Origin: Mikania micrantha
Lineage: Eukaryota > Streptophyta > Magnoliopsida > Asterales > Asteraceae
Direction: 5' to 3'
NCBI GenBank assembly: GCA_009363875.1
Contig: CM018696.1
Span: 22,209,475 to 22,273,474 of the forward strand
Length of the DNA: 64,000 nucleotides
Shown: piece by piece, positions 26,101 to 38,100 of the stretch
Numbering within the stretch: position 1 is the stretch's first letter
Layout of the letters: each line of letters opens with the position of its first letter
Translations under genes and position numbers: made by a program
The notes under the pieces: model-generated
Databases searched by the model: none
What the model was told of the DNA's origin: nothing
What the model saw: the letters and a program-made list of their open reading frames with translations, nothing else

Positions 26101-29100
26101 TGGTCAATTTTTGATATGCATATATTTATAAGAGTCTTGAAACTCTGAGAATTACATACATTGAAATTTTGGAAGTATTATCGAAATATTTTTGATCTAG
26201 AGTACACGAATGTCAAAGATAATTAAGCTATCGTAAATTCAAAGTTACAAATGTTTATACTAGTTTCTTAAAGTTCGATTAAATGACTATTAAAGTGTTT
26301 TGAGTTTTCTTTTTTTATTTCTTTCACCAAAATAACGCTTTAGGTAAATTTCCTACCCTAAATAGCATTTCTTAAAAACTATTTACTAAAATGGAATTTT
26401 TGATTTGTTTTTTATTTATTACTTTAATAAAAAAAATTATTAAAAAACACTATTTTAGTAAATAGTTTTTCTCTAAACACTAGTTTGGTAAAAATCTTGT
26501 TCTTATTGTTTTTCAAATTATGATCATCTTATATAATAATAAGCTTATTTTAAAATCTTCACACTCTCATATTAATACACTTAAATTCTTATACTAATAA
26601 ATAAAATAAATTAGACACATTTCATTAAATTAGAGCATATATGCACTAATTTTTCTGCCTCTCTTTCATATTAAGAGTTTAAACGAATCAAGCTGGCTTA
26701 TGAAAACTCGAGATCGAATTGTTAAAAGCTCTAACAAGTCAAACATAACGAATATGAGATCGAGTTCGAGCTCTAAAAGATGGCTCGTTTAGTTTGATTT
26801 AAAAAACTATATATATTTTTAACATGTTAAATAATTTGTTTTTCTAATTTATAAAGGTGTGAATGAGATAATTATTATTTGATATTATTAATTATTTCTT
26901 TAATAAAATGGTTATGCATTTAGTAGAAGATAGAGGTGTAAACAAGTCCGATCAAGTCTAATCTTTGCTAAGGCTTATGCTCGCCTCGTTTTAACCTAAG
27001 AAGGCTCAAGCTTGAGATGTCTAGTTTAGAGCTTTATTTTTAAAGCTCGAGCTAGACTCGTAACAGAATTTTCAAACTCAAGCTCTGATCCGCTCAACTC
27101 GATTAATATAGATTGATTAATTAATTAATTAATTAATTAGTAATTTTATAATTATTTTTAACTATAATTTTCAAATATAACATAATATATATGATTCTAT
27201 TTAATTTATATATAAGAATAAAAAGTTTGTTTAAGTTCACGATCCAGCTCCAGAATAACATGAGAACTCAAGCTTTATAAATAAACAAACTATATTTCAA
27301 GGCTTGAGCTTGTCTTCAACTCTTTAAATTAAACCTGGTTCGTTTGAGTTTTTAATGATTCGATATTAAATTTATTATGAGTCTGTTTGATTTGTTTACA
27401 CCCATAATAAGAAGAAAGATGCAAAAAAAAATAATAATATATACTTACTCTAGATTAGCGACATGAATTAAATTTATTTTGAAACAAGTTCATTAATACA
27501 AAAAATAAGATCTTTTAAAAATATAATAAAAATAAGGTTTTTACGAAACTATTTATCAAAATAGTGTTTTTCAAAAACTGTTTATCTAATTATCATAATA
27601 AAAGAATCACACTATTTGTTACTTGTTATTCCTATATTCATCCATTAGGTAGATACTCTGTGTGTGACACGGATTAAATATAGATATAATATATAAATAC
27701 TAATAAAAAATTTATACATTATAAGATGATATTTTTAATAATATAATTAAAATTTAGTATAACTTAACACTTTAATTAATAAAATAATTATACTATTTCT
27801 TAAAACCCTAATTTTTTTCAAAGTTTATTTCTTCAAATGTTTCATTTTTTAAAATTTATAATATTTTTTTTAAAAAAGAGTGTGTATTTAAACATTAATA
27901 TATTTTTTGTTGTATTAAAAATATTTTTTAATTTAAAATTGTACAAAAGATATATTTAATATAATATGTAATTAATAGGAGAGAGGCGGGAAAATAAAAT
28001 TAAAGTGCTCTAGAAACATGACATGTGTCCCTAAAAAGTCTTTGTTTATTACAATATATTTTTTAACGGCTTGGTACAACGACACCCAAGACGGGATTTC
28101 AACCGTCCCCTCGGATTTGACGCACTGGGGAGTATGCCCGAGCCCACCCCAGGAACCTCACAACTGAGTAAACCCCCTGACCTTGCTTCAGCAAATATGC
28201 CTCTGCCCGGATTCGAACCCAAGACCTCCCATAGAAAAGTCAAGGGGGTAACCATTAGGCTAAAAGCCTTTGGTTGTTTATTACAATAGATAGACCTTAA
28301 TTTTTGTCACTTGTCATTTCACATTCATCACCCATTCAATTCTATCCTACTAAAACACTCCTCTTTAATATTAATGAATTTCAATAATTAAATTTTACAC
28401 TTAAATGTAAAAAATATAATTTCTTTTGATTTAATAAGGTATTCTAACTTAATAAATAAAAATTCCTTTATATCTTATTTTAAAATATTTATTTTTTAAT
28501 TATCAATAATTTGAATATCTTATTTATTTCTTATTTCACTATGATTAGTTTCAACTAAATAGTTCCCTTATTCTAAAAATGCTAAGGATCATGGCCAAAT
28601 TGAAGTTGCAAGGCTTTGAGGGTTGTTCGTAATTCTTGCATCCCCATAAGGATCGGTTCGAACAATTCATGTCAGGCTAAATCATCTTGGATTTCCTGTT
28701 GGAACCCCATGTCAGATTGGTTACACATGTGTGGTGTTTTTACTTGCTCTTGGGAAGTTTAAATTGCTTATAAATTTTCATCTTAACACAATAATATATA
28801 TAGATTTTTTAAAATACAAAGAAAGATAATGAGTAATGACAAGTTTAGTAATGGGAACAACATATACTATTGTGTTTTTATATGTGTTTTTGGTATCTAT
28901 GAATTGCTCTAGTTATGCATTTAAACTATTTGACCAGTGATCTAACGGGTATAAACTATTTAAGTATATACGAGGGAAAGTAAAAAAGAATTGAGGGGAA
29001 ATTAAGACGCATTATCTATACTCCTTTATAATGTATATTGGAGAGAGAAAGTTGAAAATCTTAATCTTAAGAAAAGTATAAGTGTTAAAGCTTCATGTAC

Positions 29101-32100
29101 AACTATTACTGCTTAATGAATACATACTTCAGCCCTGATCCCTCTTTCCCTTGAATGTCTTTCCCACATGCTTTCTCAAATTCAAATTCAAATTCAAAAT
29201 CTACGTTCACTTTTGAAAATTCAAAGAGAGGCTTGTGAACATGAGATTAGAGGGAGAACTGAGAGGGATGACAACTCTCTCAGGCAACCACCTCCTACAG
29301 TACTCCTCACGAAGCAACAGGAAAGACGAGGTTTGGCCGACGCTCTCAAGGAAGAACAGCTGCGGTGAAGGCCACACTACACTTGGAAGACGATAGCAAT
29401 GGTTAGGGTTTCGATAGCTAGGGTTCGAACGTTGACGAAGGCTGTAGTTTAGCTAACTCCCTTGAAGACGACGACTAGGGTTTGTGAGAAGACGACGGCT
29501 AGGGTTTGTGAGAAGACGACGGCTGGGGTTTGTCGTTGTTGAGCTTTAAATCTTCTAGCCTTTTGAAAAGAATTGGTCAGCAACATCAAAAGTCAATGGC
29601 TCTTAATCGAGGCATTTTGGTAAAGTTTCAATCTGTGAATGTGCCAACTCCAACGATAAATCTTTCATCTTGATATATGCTTGATATACACATATATATT
29701 CAAATGCCTACAAATCGGGTTTTTTTTTTATTTTTTTATTTTTTTTATCCATAGGTGTATCTTTTTCTATTAATAAAATGGAAATGTGTAAAAACATTTT
29801 GTGGATGTTCTGTAGTTGTTATGTTGAAATGTAACATTTCTTTATCTAACAGGTGATATTGCTGTTTGATTAAAGTCTTTTGAAAGTCTAATATTCAGGC
29901 TCAGGTTCATGGGTTACTAATTAGGTGTTTGGTCGTTTCTCCTTTTGTTGATATTTACTTTCGTTGCCAATGGCGGTGTATCAGATATGTATATATGTAT
30001 ATATCTGATCTTTTAATATTCTTTCTTAGGTTGTTACCTTTATATTTTCAGTCGAAGAACTCTATTTGCTATTGGAACACATGATTTGGACACAATAGAT
30101 GGCCCATTCACGTATGAGATTTGTGATTTTGTTAAATAAATATATATTTTTGTACATGAAGTTGTGTGTGTGAAAAGCCCAATTGGCTTCTAAATGCCCA
30201 GAATCCCTTTTAAGAACATAGAAATATGCCATTGCATTTGGGTAATATGTTTTGTTGCAAGGTAAAAAGTTCTTTCAGTAACTTTTGTTGCTTTAAGTCA
30301 AGTGTTTTAATGGCTTTTATAAGCATTGGCAATTTGATTGCTAATCTTTTTTTTTTTTTAAATAGATCAATTCAAGGCGATAAACGATGAAGGCTGTCAA
30401 TGTACTAGAGACCATTTATTAAGGGGGGAGCTTTACATCCACTTCATAGTGGAATTCCCAGATTCATTGTCACCAATGCAGTGCAAGGCGTTGGAGGCAG
30501 TGCAAGGCCTTCAATGTTAATGACAAACATGGAACTGGATGAATGTGAGGAGACAGCTCTTCATGATGTGAACATCGAAGAGGATATGAGAAGGAAGCAG
30601 CAAACTGCTCAAGAAGCTTATGAGGAAGATGAGGACATGCATGGAGGAGGAGCACAAAGGGTACAATGTGCCCAACAGTACCGAAGCATTGTCTAAGGTT
30701 TGGTTTATTATCTTAGGTTTTGTTGAGAAAATATCATTAACTATATATTCTTACGTTATACTTTTGAATTTGTGTATGTTACAAGAACGTTTAGAAAGAT
30801 GCACAGATGATCGACTCTTTTATAGGAATGTTGAGAATTAGAAGCTTCTGTGGGTTTGTAGCAATGTTTACGTCTATTGATGATGGCAAAATGCTTATAT
30901 AGTATACTCAAAAATAGTAATTAGAAGGTAGTTGAAGTTATTTATTCCAAAAGGAAAAAAACTATTTCTAAAAATCGACTTCAACCTCAATGTGGTAGGA
31001 ATGGCATATAAACTAATACTAAGTAATAATCTAATGAAACCAAAAACCAAAAACTGACTTCAACCTCAGCAATGTATATTATGGATCATAAAACCAATCC
31101 AAGGGTTCTTATGCAGGCTGCAGTTTCAGTAGCTTATAGTAGTGACGAAAAATTGAAAATAGGGGATTGTGGCCTAAAATCTAAAATTCTAAATAACATT
31201 TTTTTTATCTATGTATAACTATATTTTTTGTCAAACATTCAACCATTTGATTTTCTGATATTAAAACTTTAAGCACTAAAAACATATTAGACGCTATTTG
31301 CTTAAAACCTGGTGCACTTTGGAACAAACAAGCAGTATTTTTAGTAAGCTGGTATTTGATTAATTTTTTTGCAGGCTTAAATTAATTATTTAGGGCAGCT
31401 AAATCATCAAAATCTTGTTAAATTAATTGGTTATGGCCTAAAGGATGACCACATGCCCCTTGAGCTCTCTTTTTTGAATTCTTCTCTAAAAAAAACCCCT
31501 AACTTCTCCTCATTAGTTCTCAAAAATCTGAAGTATTTGGTGGTTTTATAAGACGATATTTGTAATTATGTAGATAAAGCAAGGCCTGATGCTATGAGGA
31601 CATAGCCTATTTTTAAGGACAACAATGGGCATATGTACTCGAGATTAAAATGATCTTCTAAGAAACCTGATATTCTTCTTTAAGGTGAGAATTATATGCT
31701 TCATTCCCATGTGAACATTTCTTTTTAGTTTTTAGGCCAGATGTTTTATTATATTTTAACAACAGGTGCTTTAGTTAACGGTTTTTTTTTTTTGCAAAAT
31801 CATTAGTTGTTAAGCTATTGCAACATACTTACCACTAAAATTGGATGCAAACTGAGTTGTTAATATTAATTGAATTATTATATTCAAATGAATTTTAGTT
31901 GGTTAACATTTCGCAAGTAAATTACGTTTTAGAACGACTCATGTTGAATTTTTGAAAAATCTAGGACAATTATTCAACACGCTCTAAAGTAACATTTTAA
32001 AATTAAGATGCAACAATTAGTAATTGGTGTTTTGTATTTGTAATAGATGCAAGTGTAGTTACATTTTTTTTATATTTTCTCTCACCCTTGCTTTATGTGG

Positions 32101-35100
32101 GTCATTTGATTTTTTGCAGGTTACTTTGTATTTTAGCTCAGATGTTGCACATGTTACAATTAATAATTGGTGTTTAGCATTTTTAATTCACTTATCATAT
32201 AAAAAATGGATTTAAGTTGGTTTATATTTCGTAAGGAAATTACTTTTTTCACGGCGAGTCCTGACGAGTTTTTTAAATATGGGACCATAACTCCGCATGC
32301 ATTATGATAACTTTTTGAAAATAGGGTGTTAGAGTTAGCGATCTGAAAATTAATCAACGTCGCCGCATCGCGCGAGTTTCCAACTAGTCATAAATAAAGA
32401 GCTTATGGCTTTCGCATTTACTTAGAATCATTATTTAAGAGATGCAAGTTTTTATTTTATTTAATTTTATATTTTTAAGTCTTTGTTGGGTTATTTTTGG
32501 TCCATGAGAAAAGCACACAAATATTTTTGGCCCATGTAATCTTTAAGTAAATATAAAAGGGATTTAGGGTTAAAATTTGCTACTGGTTTTTGGGTGAAAA
32601 AAAAACAAAGAAAGAACAGCAGCCAACAAAAGAAAGGGGAGAAGAAATTTTTGTCACTTTTGACCCAGTTACGTTTTCTGTTGATTTCCCGGAGTTTCAA
32701 CCATTGGATCGTTTTCATTTTTGGACAGCCTCTTCATCACATCCAGGGGAGTTTATCCAATGGTGGATTTTGTTTAATAACGTCCAGAAGTCGGGTTTTC
32801 GAGCACCTGTTCACAGCAGGCGTTTTTTGTTGTTATTTCATCCTTTTGTCTTTGATTTGTTTCCATATGCTTGATGTTAGTGTTTCCATGTGTATGATGG
32901 TTATTGTATGCCTCTAGTATGCCTAGAGAAGACTTTGTATTACTCTAATTTTGGTGATAGTGGATTTGAAGCGGCTCTAGTAGTCCCATGGTTTTTTCTC
33001 TCGTTTTGAGAGGTTTTCCAAGCTAAAATTTTGGTGTTCTTTATTGTTTTACAATTATCTATTTGTTTGCATCCTCATAGGTTCATTTGGGTTGGGAAAG
33101 TTTGGTCAAAAGAAGATAATTCCGCATTTGTTGTTTACCGTTGTTACCGGGTTGTGTTTTTTCCCATCAAAGTGGCATCAGAGCCAGGTTGTTATTCTTG
33201 TTAGTTGATAAACACTCACTTGAACGATGGATGCTAATACAAGTAGGATGGTTAATTTGAATGGTTCTAATTATCATGTTTGGAAATGAAAGATGGAAGA
33301 CCTTCTTTATGTGAAGGATTATTATTTGCCTGTCTTTAGTACGGATAAACGTGAAAACAAAACAGATGAAGAATGGAGCATTCTACATAGAAAGCTTTGC
33401 GGGTATATTCGTCAATGGGTTGATGATAATGTTTTGAACCATATTAGCGGGGAGACTCATGCTCGTACTTTGTGGAACATGCTTGAGTAATTGTATGCTC
33501 GTAAGACCGGGAACAATAAGTTGTTCTTGATTAAACAATTGATAAACTTGAAGTACCATGATGGAACTCCTGTTACTGATCACTTGAATGTTTTTCAAGG
33601 TGTTATTAATCAACTTGCAGGAATGGATATTAAGTGTGAAGACGAGATACAAGGTTTATGGCTCCTCCGTACTTTACCGGATTCTTTGGAGACTTTTAGG
33701 ACATCATTGTCCAACTCTGCAGCAAATGGTATTATTACTATGGAACTGGCTAAGGGCGGTATTTTAAATGAAGAGATGAGAAGAAAGTCACAAGGTTCCT
33801 CTTCACACTCAGATGTCTTAGTCACCAAAAGCAGGGGGAGAAGTCAAAGTAAAGGTCCGAGTAACAAAGGGAAGCATCATAGCAAATCAAGAGGAAAAAT
33901 GATGATTTTTAGTGCTATCATTGTGGCAGAAAAGCCCATACAGTCCGGTATTGCAGACAACTAAAAAAGGAGAACAAGAAGGCTAATTACAACAATCAAA
34001 AGAACAACTATAAGAAAGATGATGGTGGTAATGACAGTGCAGAAGCAAATACTACTATTTATGAGTTTTTTATTTGTTGTGATTATGATATGGTGAACGT
34101 TTCACATGATGATTCGAGTTGGGTTGCTGGTAGTGGTGCAACTTGTCATGCTACTTGTCATGTGACATCATCTGAGAGTCTTTGGATGCAACGCTTTTGC
34201 ACACATTCCCAAATATGAAATATCAAAGCTTGATGTGAAGACTAAGCCATGTATATTCCTTGGTTATGGTCAAGACGAGTTTGGGTACATGTTATATGAT
34301 CCAGTTTTGAAGAAACTAATAAAAAGCCGAGATGTTGTGTTTATGGAAGATCAGACTTTGAAAGATTTTGAGAAGGTACAAACGGTTACTCAATATAGTG
34401 ATGATCTTACTAATTTGGATCCGGTTCCTCCACATCATTCTGCACCACAAATGGGAGAAGAGACTCAAGTAGATCAACATGAAAATGGTGATATTGTTAA
34501 TCCAAAGTTACCAATACCAGATATGCCTGCATTTGTCCTACTTAGGCGGTCTACCCGAGACCGTCATCTTTCCACCTGTTTTTCTGCTGATGAGTATATC
34601 TTACTCACTGATAGGGGAGAGCCTGAATGTTAAGCAGAGACCATGAAAGATGAACACAAAAGAGAATGGGTTGAACCCACGCAAGATGAGATGAATTCCT
34701 TGTATGAGAACAATACTTTTGAGTTGGTAAAGTTGCCTAAGGGCAAGAGAGTTTTGAAAAACAAGTGGGTCTACAAATTGAAGATTGAAGAACATACCTC
34801 ACGACCTTGGTACAAGGCTAGATTGGTGGTCAAAGGGTTCAGTCAAAGAAAATGTATTGATTTTGATGAGATTTTCTCTCCAGTTGTGAAGATGAGTTCT
34901 ATTTGAGTTATTCTTGGTATGGCTGCTAGCCTTGATCTTGAGGTTGAGCAAATAGATGTCAAGACCTCATTCCTTCACGGTGACTTGGATAAGGAAATCT
35001 ACATGGAGCAACCTGAAGCGTTTCAGGTTAAGGGCAAGGAAGACTATGTTTGCAAACTTCAGAAAAGTCTTTATGGGTTGAAGCAAGCACCTAGACAGTG

Positions 35101-38100
35101 GTACAAGAAGTTTGAGTCAGTTATGGGGGAGCAAGGCTACCAGAAGACTACTTCAGATCACTGTGTTTGGTGATGATGATTTCACCATTTTATTACGCTA
35201 TGTTGATGATATGTTGATTGTTGGCAAGAATGCAGATAGAATTGTGCATCTGAAGAAATAATTAAGCAAGTCATTTTCTATGAAAGACTTGGGGCCGACA
35301 AGCAGATTTTGGCATTCAGATGACTAGAGACAGGGCTTCAAAGAAGTTACACATGTCACAAGAGCAATACATTGAGAAGGTCTTTGCAGGTTCAACATGA
35401 CAAATGCTAAAGTTGTGATTTCACATCTTACTCCCAACTTTGAGCTAACTGACAAAGATTGTCCTTCCTCCGAGAAGGAGATTGAAGAAATGGATAATGT
35501 TCCATATGCCTCAGAAGTTGGAAGTTTGATATATGCAATGGTGTGTACCAGGCCTGACATTGCCCATGCAGTTGGTGTTGTTAGTCAGTTTCTGTCAAAT
35601 CCAGGGATAGCTGTGTCATGGCAATCTAGATTGCAAAAGTGTGTTGCTTTGTCTACCACAGAGGCTGAGTATTTGACAGCAACAGAAGCATGCAAAGAAC
35701 TATTGTGGTTGAAAAGATTTTTACAAGAACTTGGCTTTATACAACAACGCTACGTGGTTCTTTGTGGCAATCAAAGTGCTATTCACCTTGCTAAAAAACT
35801 CTGCTTTTCACAAAAAACAAAACATATCGATGTGAGGTATCATTGGATTAGAGATGCTCTTGAAGACAAGTTGTTTGAGCTTGATAAAGTTCATACCGAT
35901 GATAATTGTTCCGATATGTTGACTAAAGATTTAGCAAGGGAGTAGTTGAAAGTGTGTTGCTCGATCCCCGGAATGGCGAGTTCTTTCTCATAGGCGAAAA
36001 GGGGGAGATTAGTTGGGCTATTTTTGGCCCATGAGAAAAGCCCACAAATATTTCTGGCCCATGTAATCTTTAAGTAAATATAAAAGGGACGGTGGGTTTT
36101 GTTTAATAACGTCCAGAAGTCGGGTCTTCGAGTGCCTGTTCACAGCAGACGTTTTTTGTGGTTATTTCATCCTTTTGGCTTTGATTTGTTTCCATGTGCT
36201 TGATGTTAGTGTTTCCAAGTGTATGATGGTTATTGTATGCCTCTAGTATACCTAGAGAAGACTTTGTATTGCTCTAATTTTGGTGATAGTGGATTTGAAG
36301 CGGCTCTAGTAGTCCCGTGGTTTTTTTCTCTCATTTTGAGAGGTTTTTCACGCTAAAATTTTGGTGTTCTTTATTGTTTTACAATTCTCTATTTGTTTGC
36401 ATTCTCATAGATTCATTTCGGTTGGGAAAGTTTGGTCAAACAAAGATAATTCCGTATTTGTTGTTTATTGTTGTGACTGGGTTGTGTTTTTTCCCATCAG
36501 TCTTCTCTTAAGCTTATAGTAAATATATATAGGATTTTTTTTGTAGTAGGTAATGTATTATGTAAATCCGACACGTCATGTTGCACCACTGAGTTTGGAA
36601 GGTGACACTGTCCGTATATTGTCAAAAATCATTTGCTTTAATATATGCTAAGAATCATAATTTACCTTGTAAACAGGACCAAAACCTCCCTCGCCAAGTT
36701 TTTTGTTGTTTGAAAAATTGTTTGTAGCTTTAAGTATGGTAGAAAAGCCAAACATCAGTAGCTCTAGATCTTCATTTTTTACAGGACCATGATCAAATTT
36801 GCTTTTGGTTGTCCCTGTGAAGAAGTTCCTATATAATTAACCACAACTTGCATGTGTTGAATGAACTGCTAATTCGTACTGGGACATATATTTGGGTTCG
36901 ATACCATAAATTTATGCATATGGTTGCTTCATTAGAATTATTTTTATATATCCCAAATATATAAATTTCACTGTTATACTTGGATCAACTAGTTTGGTTG
37001 TTGTTTTGTGATCTTAAAGTCATAAGTTGAAGCCATGAGAAACAGTCTTTTACACAAATGTATATGGTAAGACGGCGTACTTCAGACCGTGAAATGATCC
37101 ATCCCCTCCCAGGCCCCTACGGAAAACAGTATCTACATCAAGCACCGGGTACGCCCTTTTAACATATCAAAGCCTATAGGCTGGTAAAACATAATTAATA
37201 GGTATCTATTTGTTAAGAATTCAAAATCCATACCTTCTTGTTGTTGCCTCTTCCTAATCAAACGATAAAACAAGCATATGGAAACAAGTATGATCAAAAC
37301 TGCAACTGCAACTGCAACAGGGACAATAACTTTTATTCTTCTACTTGCACTTGGGCTTCTACTTGAGTCTGTGTCCAAACAAAATTTTATTATTTATGCA
37401 GAAAACTATGGAGTTAATTAGTAATGAAAATAAAAACAAGAGTAAAATGTCATTTTAGTCCCTATGGTTTCGTCAATTTTGACATTTTAGTCTAATAGTT
37501 TAAATTTCGTTATTTTCGTCCTCATGGTTTCCATCTTATTGCCATTTTCGTCCTTGTGGTTTAGTCACTTTTGTTGTTTTAGTCCAACAGTTTAAATTTA
37601 AATGGATTAAGATAGCAATAAAATGGAAACCATAATGACCAAAACAACAAAAGTGACTAAACCACAAGGACGAAAATGGCAATAAGATGGAAACCATGAG
37701 GACGAAAATAACGAAATTTATACTACTAGACTAAAATCTCAAAACTGACAAAACCATATGGACTAAAATAACATTGACTCTAAAAACTTTTGTTTTTTGA
37801 GTACCTAACTCAGAAGCAGACAAGCGTATATAAAGAGTGTCCCCGTTTTCATTAAACGTTCTGATATCCACTAGATCACCAAACCATAACAAGCAACCAC
37901 TCCCGGTCCCCGAGATATTCGAATTTGCGTAAGCAGTACACGTACAGTTTCTTTTACACATCCTTTCACATTCGACAAGGGTCATGGTCTGGTTGTACCA
38001 TGACCCTTGTGTGTCAGGTAGCTTCAAATTTGAATATTTCTTGAACCCTTCTTCCGGTTCACATTTCAAAGGTATAGTATGTCGACACCCTTGTGACCAA

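Larger units (their letters stand above)
29015..32387 (+). mobile_element. Gene-capturing Helitron (3.4 kb)
   Basis: The 5' end TCTATACTCCTTTATAATG is preceded by A (29014), and the 3' end, a GC-rich GCCGCATCGCGCGAG followed by TTTCCAACTAG, is followed by T (32388). These are plant Helitron signatures (A|TC...CTAG|T). No RepHel protein is present, so it is non-autonomous. It carries at least three unrelated gene fragments in its own orientation: PheRS beta (30051-30117), DnaJ (30361-30689) and an RLCK-type kinase (31375-31470). The first and third are preceded by AG splice acceptors. It lies antisense in intron 3 of the receptor kinase. Confidence 0.7.
32484..36499 (+). mobile_element. Complete but defective Ty1/Copia element (Tork-like) with GTCTT duplication
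   Basis: The 5' LTR (32484-33169) starts TGTTGGG and ends CCCATCA. The 3' LTR (36010-36499) has the same ends with one inserted A. GTCTT at 32479-32483 and 36500-36504 is the 5-bp target-site duplication. A primer-binding site TGGCATCAGAGCC (33173-33185, one change from the tRNA-Met-type TGGTATCAGAGCC) and a polypurine tract (about 35996-36008) are present. Internal gag-pol is shortened by large deletions and broken by stops. It sits in intron 3 of the receptor kinase in antisense orientation. Confidence 0.93.
21481..36665 (-). other. Giant transposon-filled intron 3 of the receptor kinase
   Basis: The donor is AAG|GTAAAT at 36666/36665 after VYK, and the acceptor is TTTCAG|GGT at 21481/21480 before GVLEDGKEIAVK. 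Joining the exons restores the kinase glycine loop and the VAVK strand without gap or overlap. The intron contains at least four Helitrons, a SINE, a second SINE-like block, hAT debris, small inverted-repeat elements and one entire Copia element. Segments not listed separately (about 21481-22360, 25664-26935, 28290-29014) are AT-rich and show no gene. Confidence 0.85.

Noticed and set aside
28049..28289. Overlapping open frames of about 70 codons
   Set aside because: They lie within the tRNA-derived SINE, which does not encode protein.
29168..29368. Open frame of 66 codons in the Helitron
   Set aside because: No recognisable domain, and the first residues come from an ATTCAA simple repeat.
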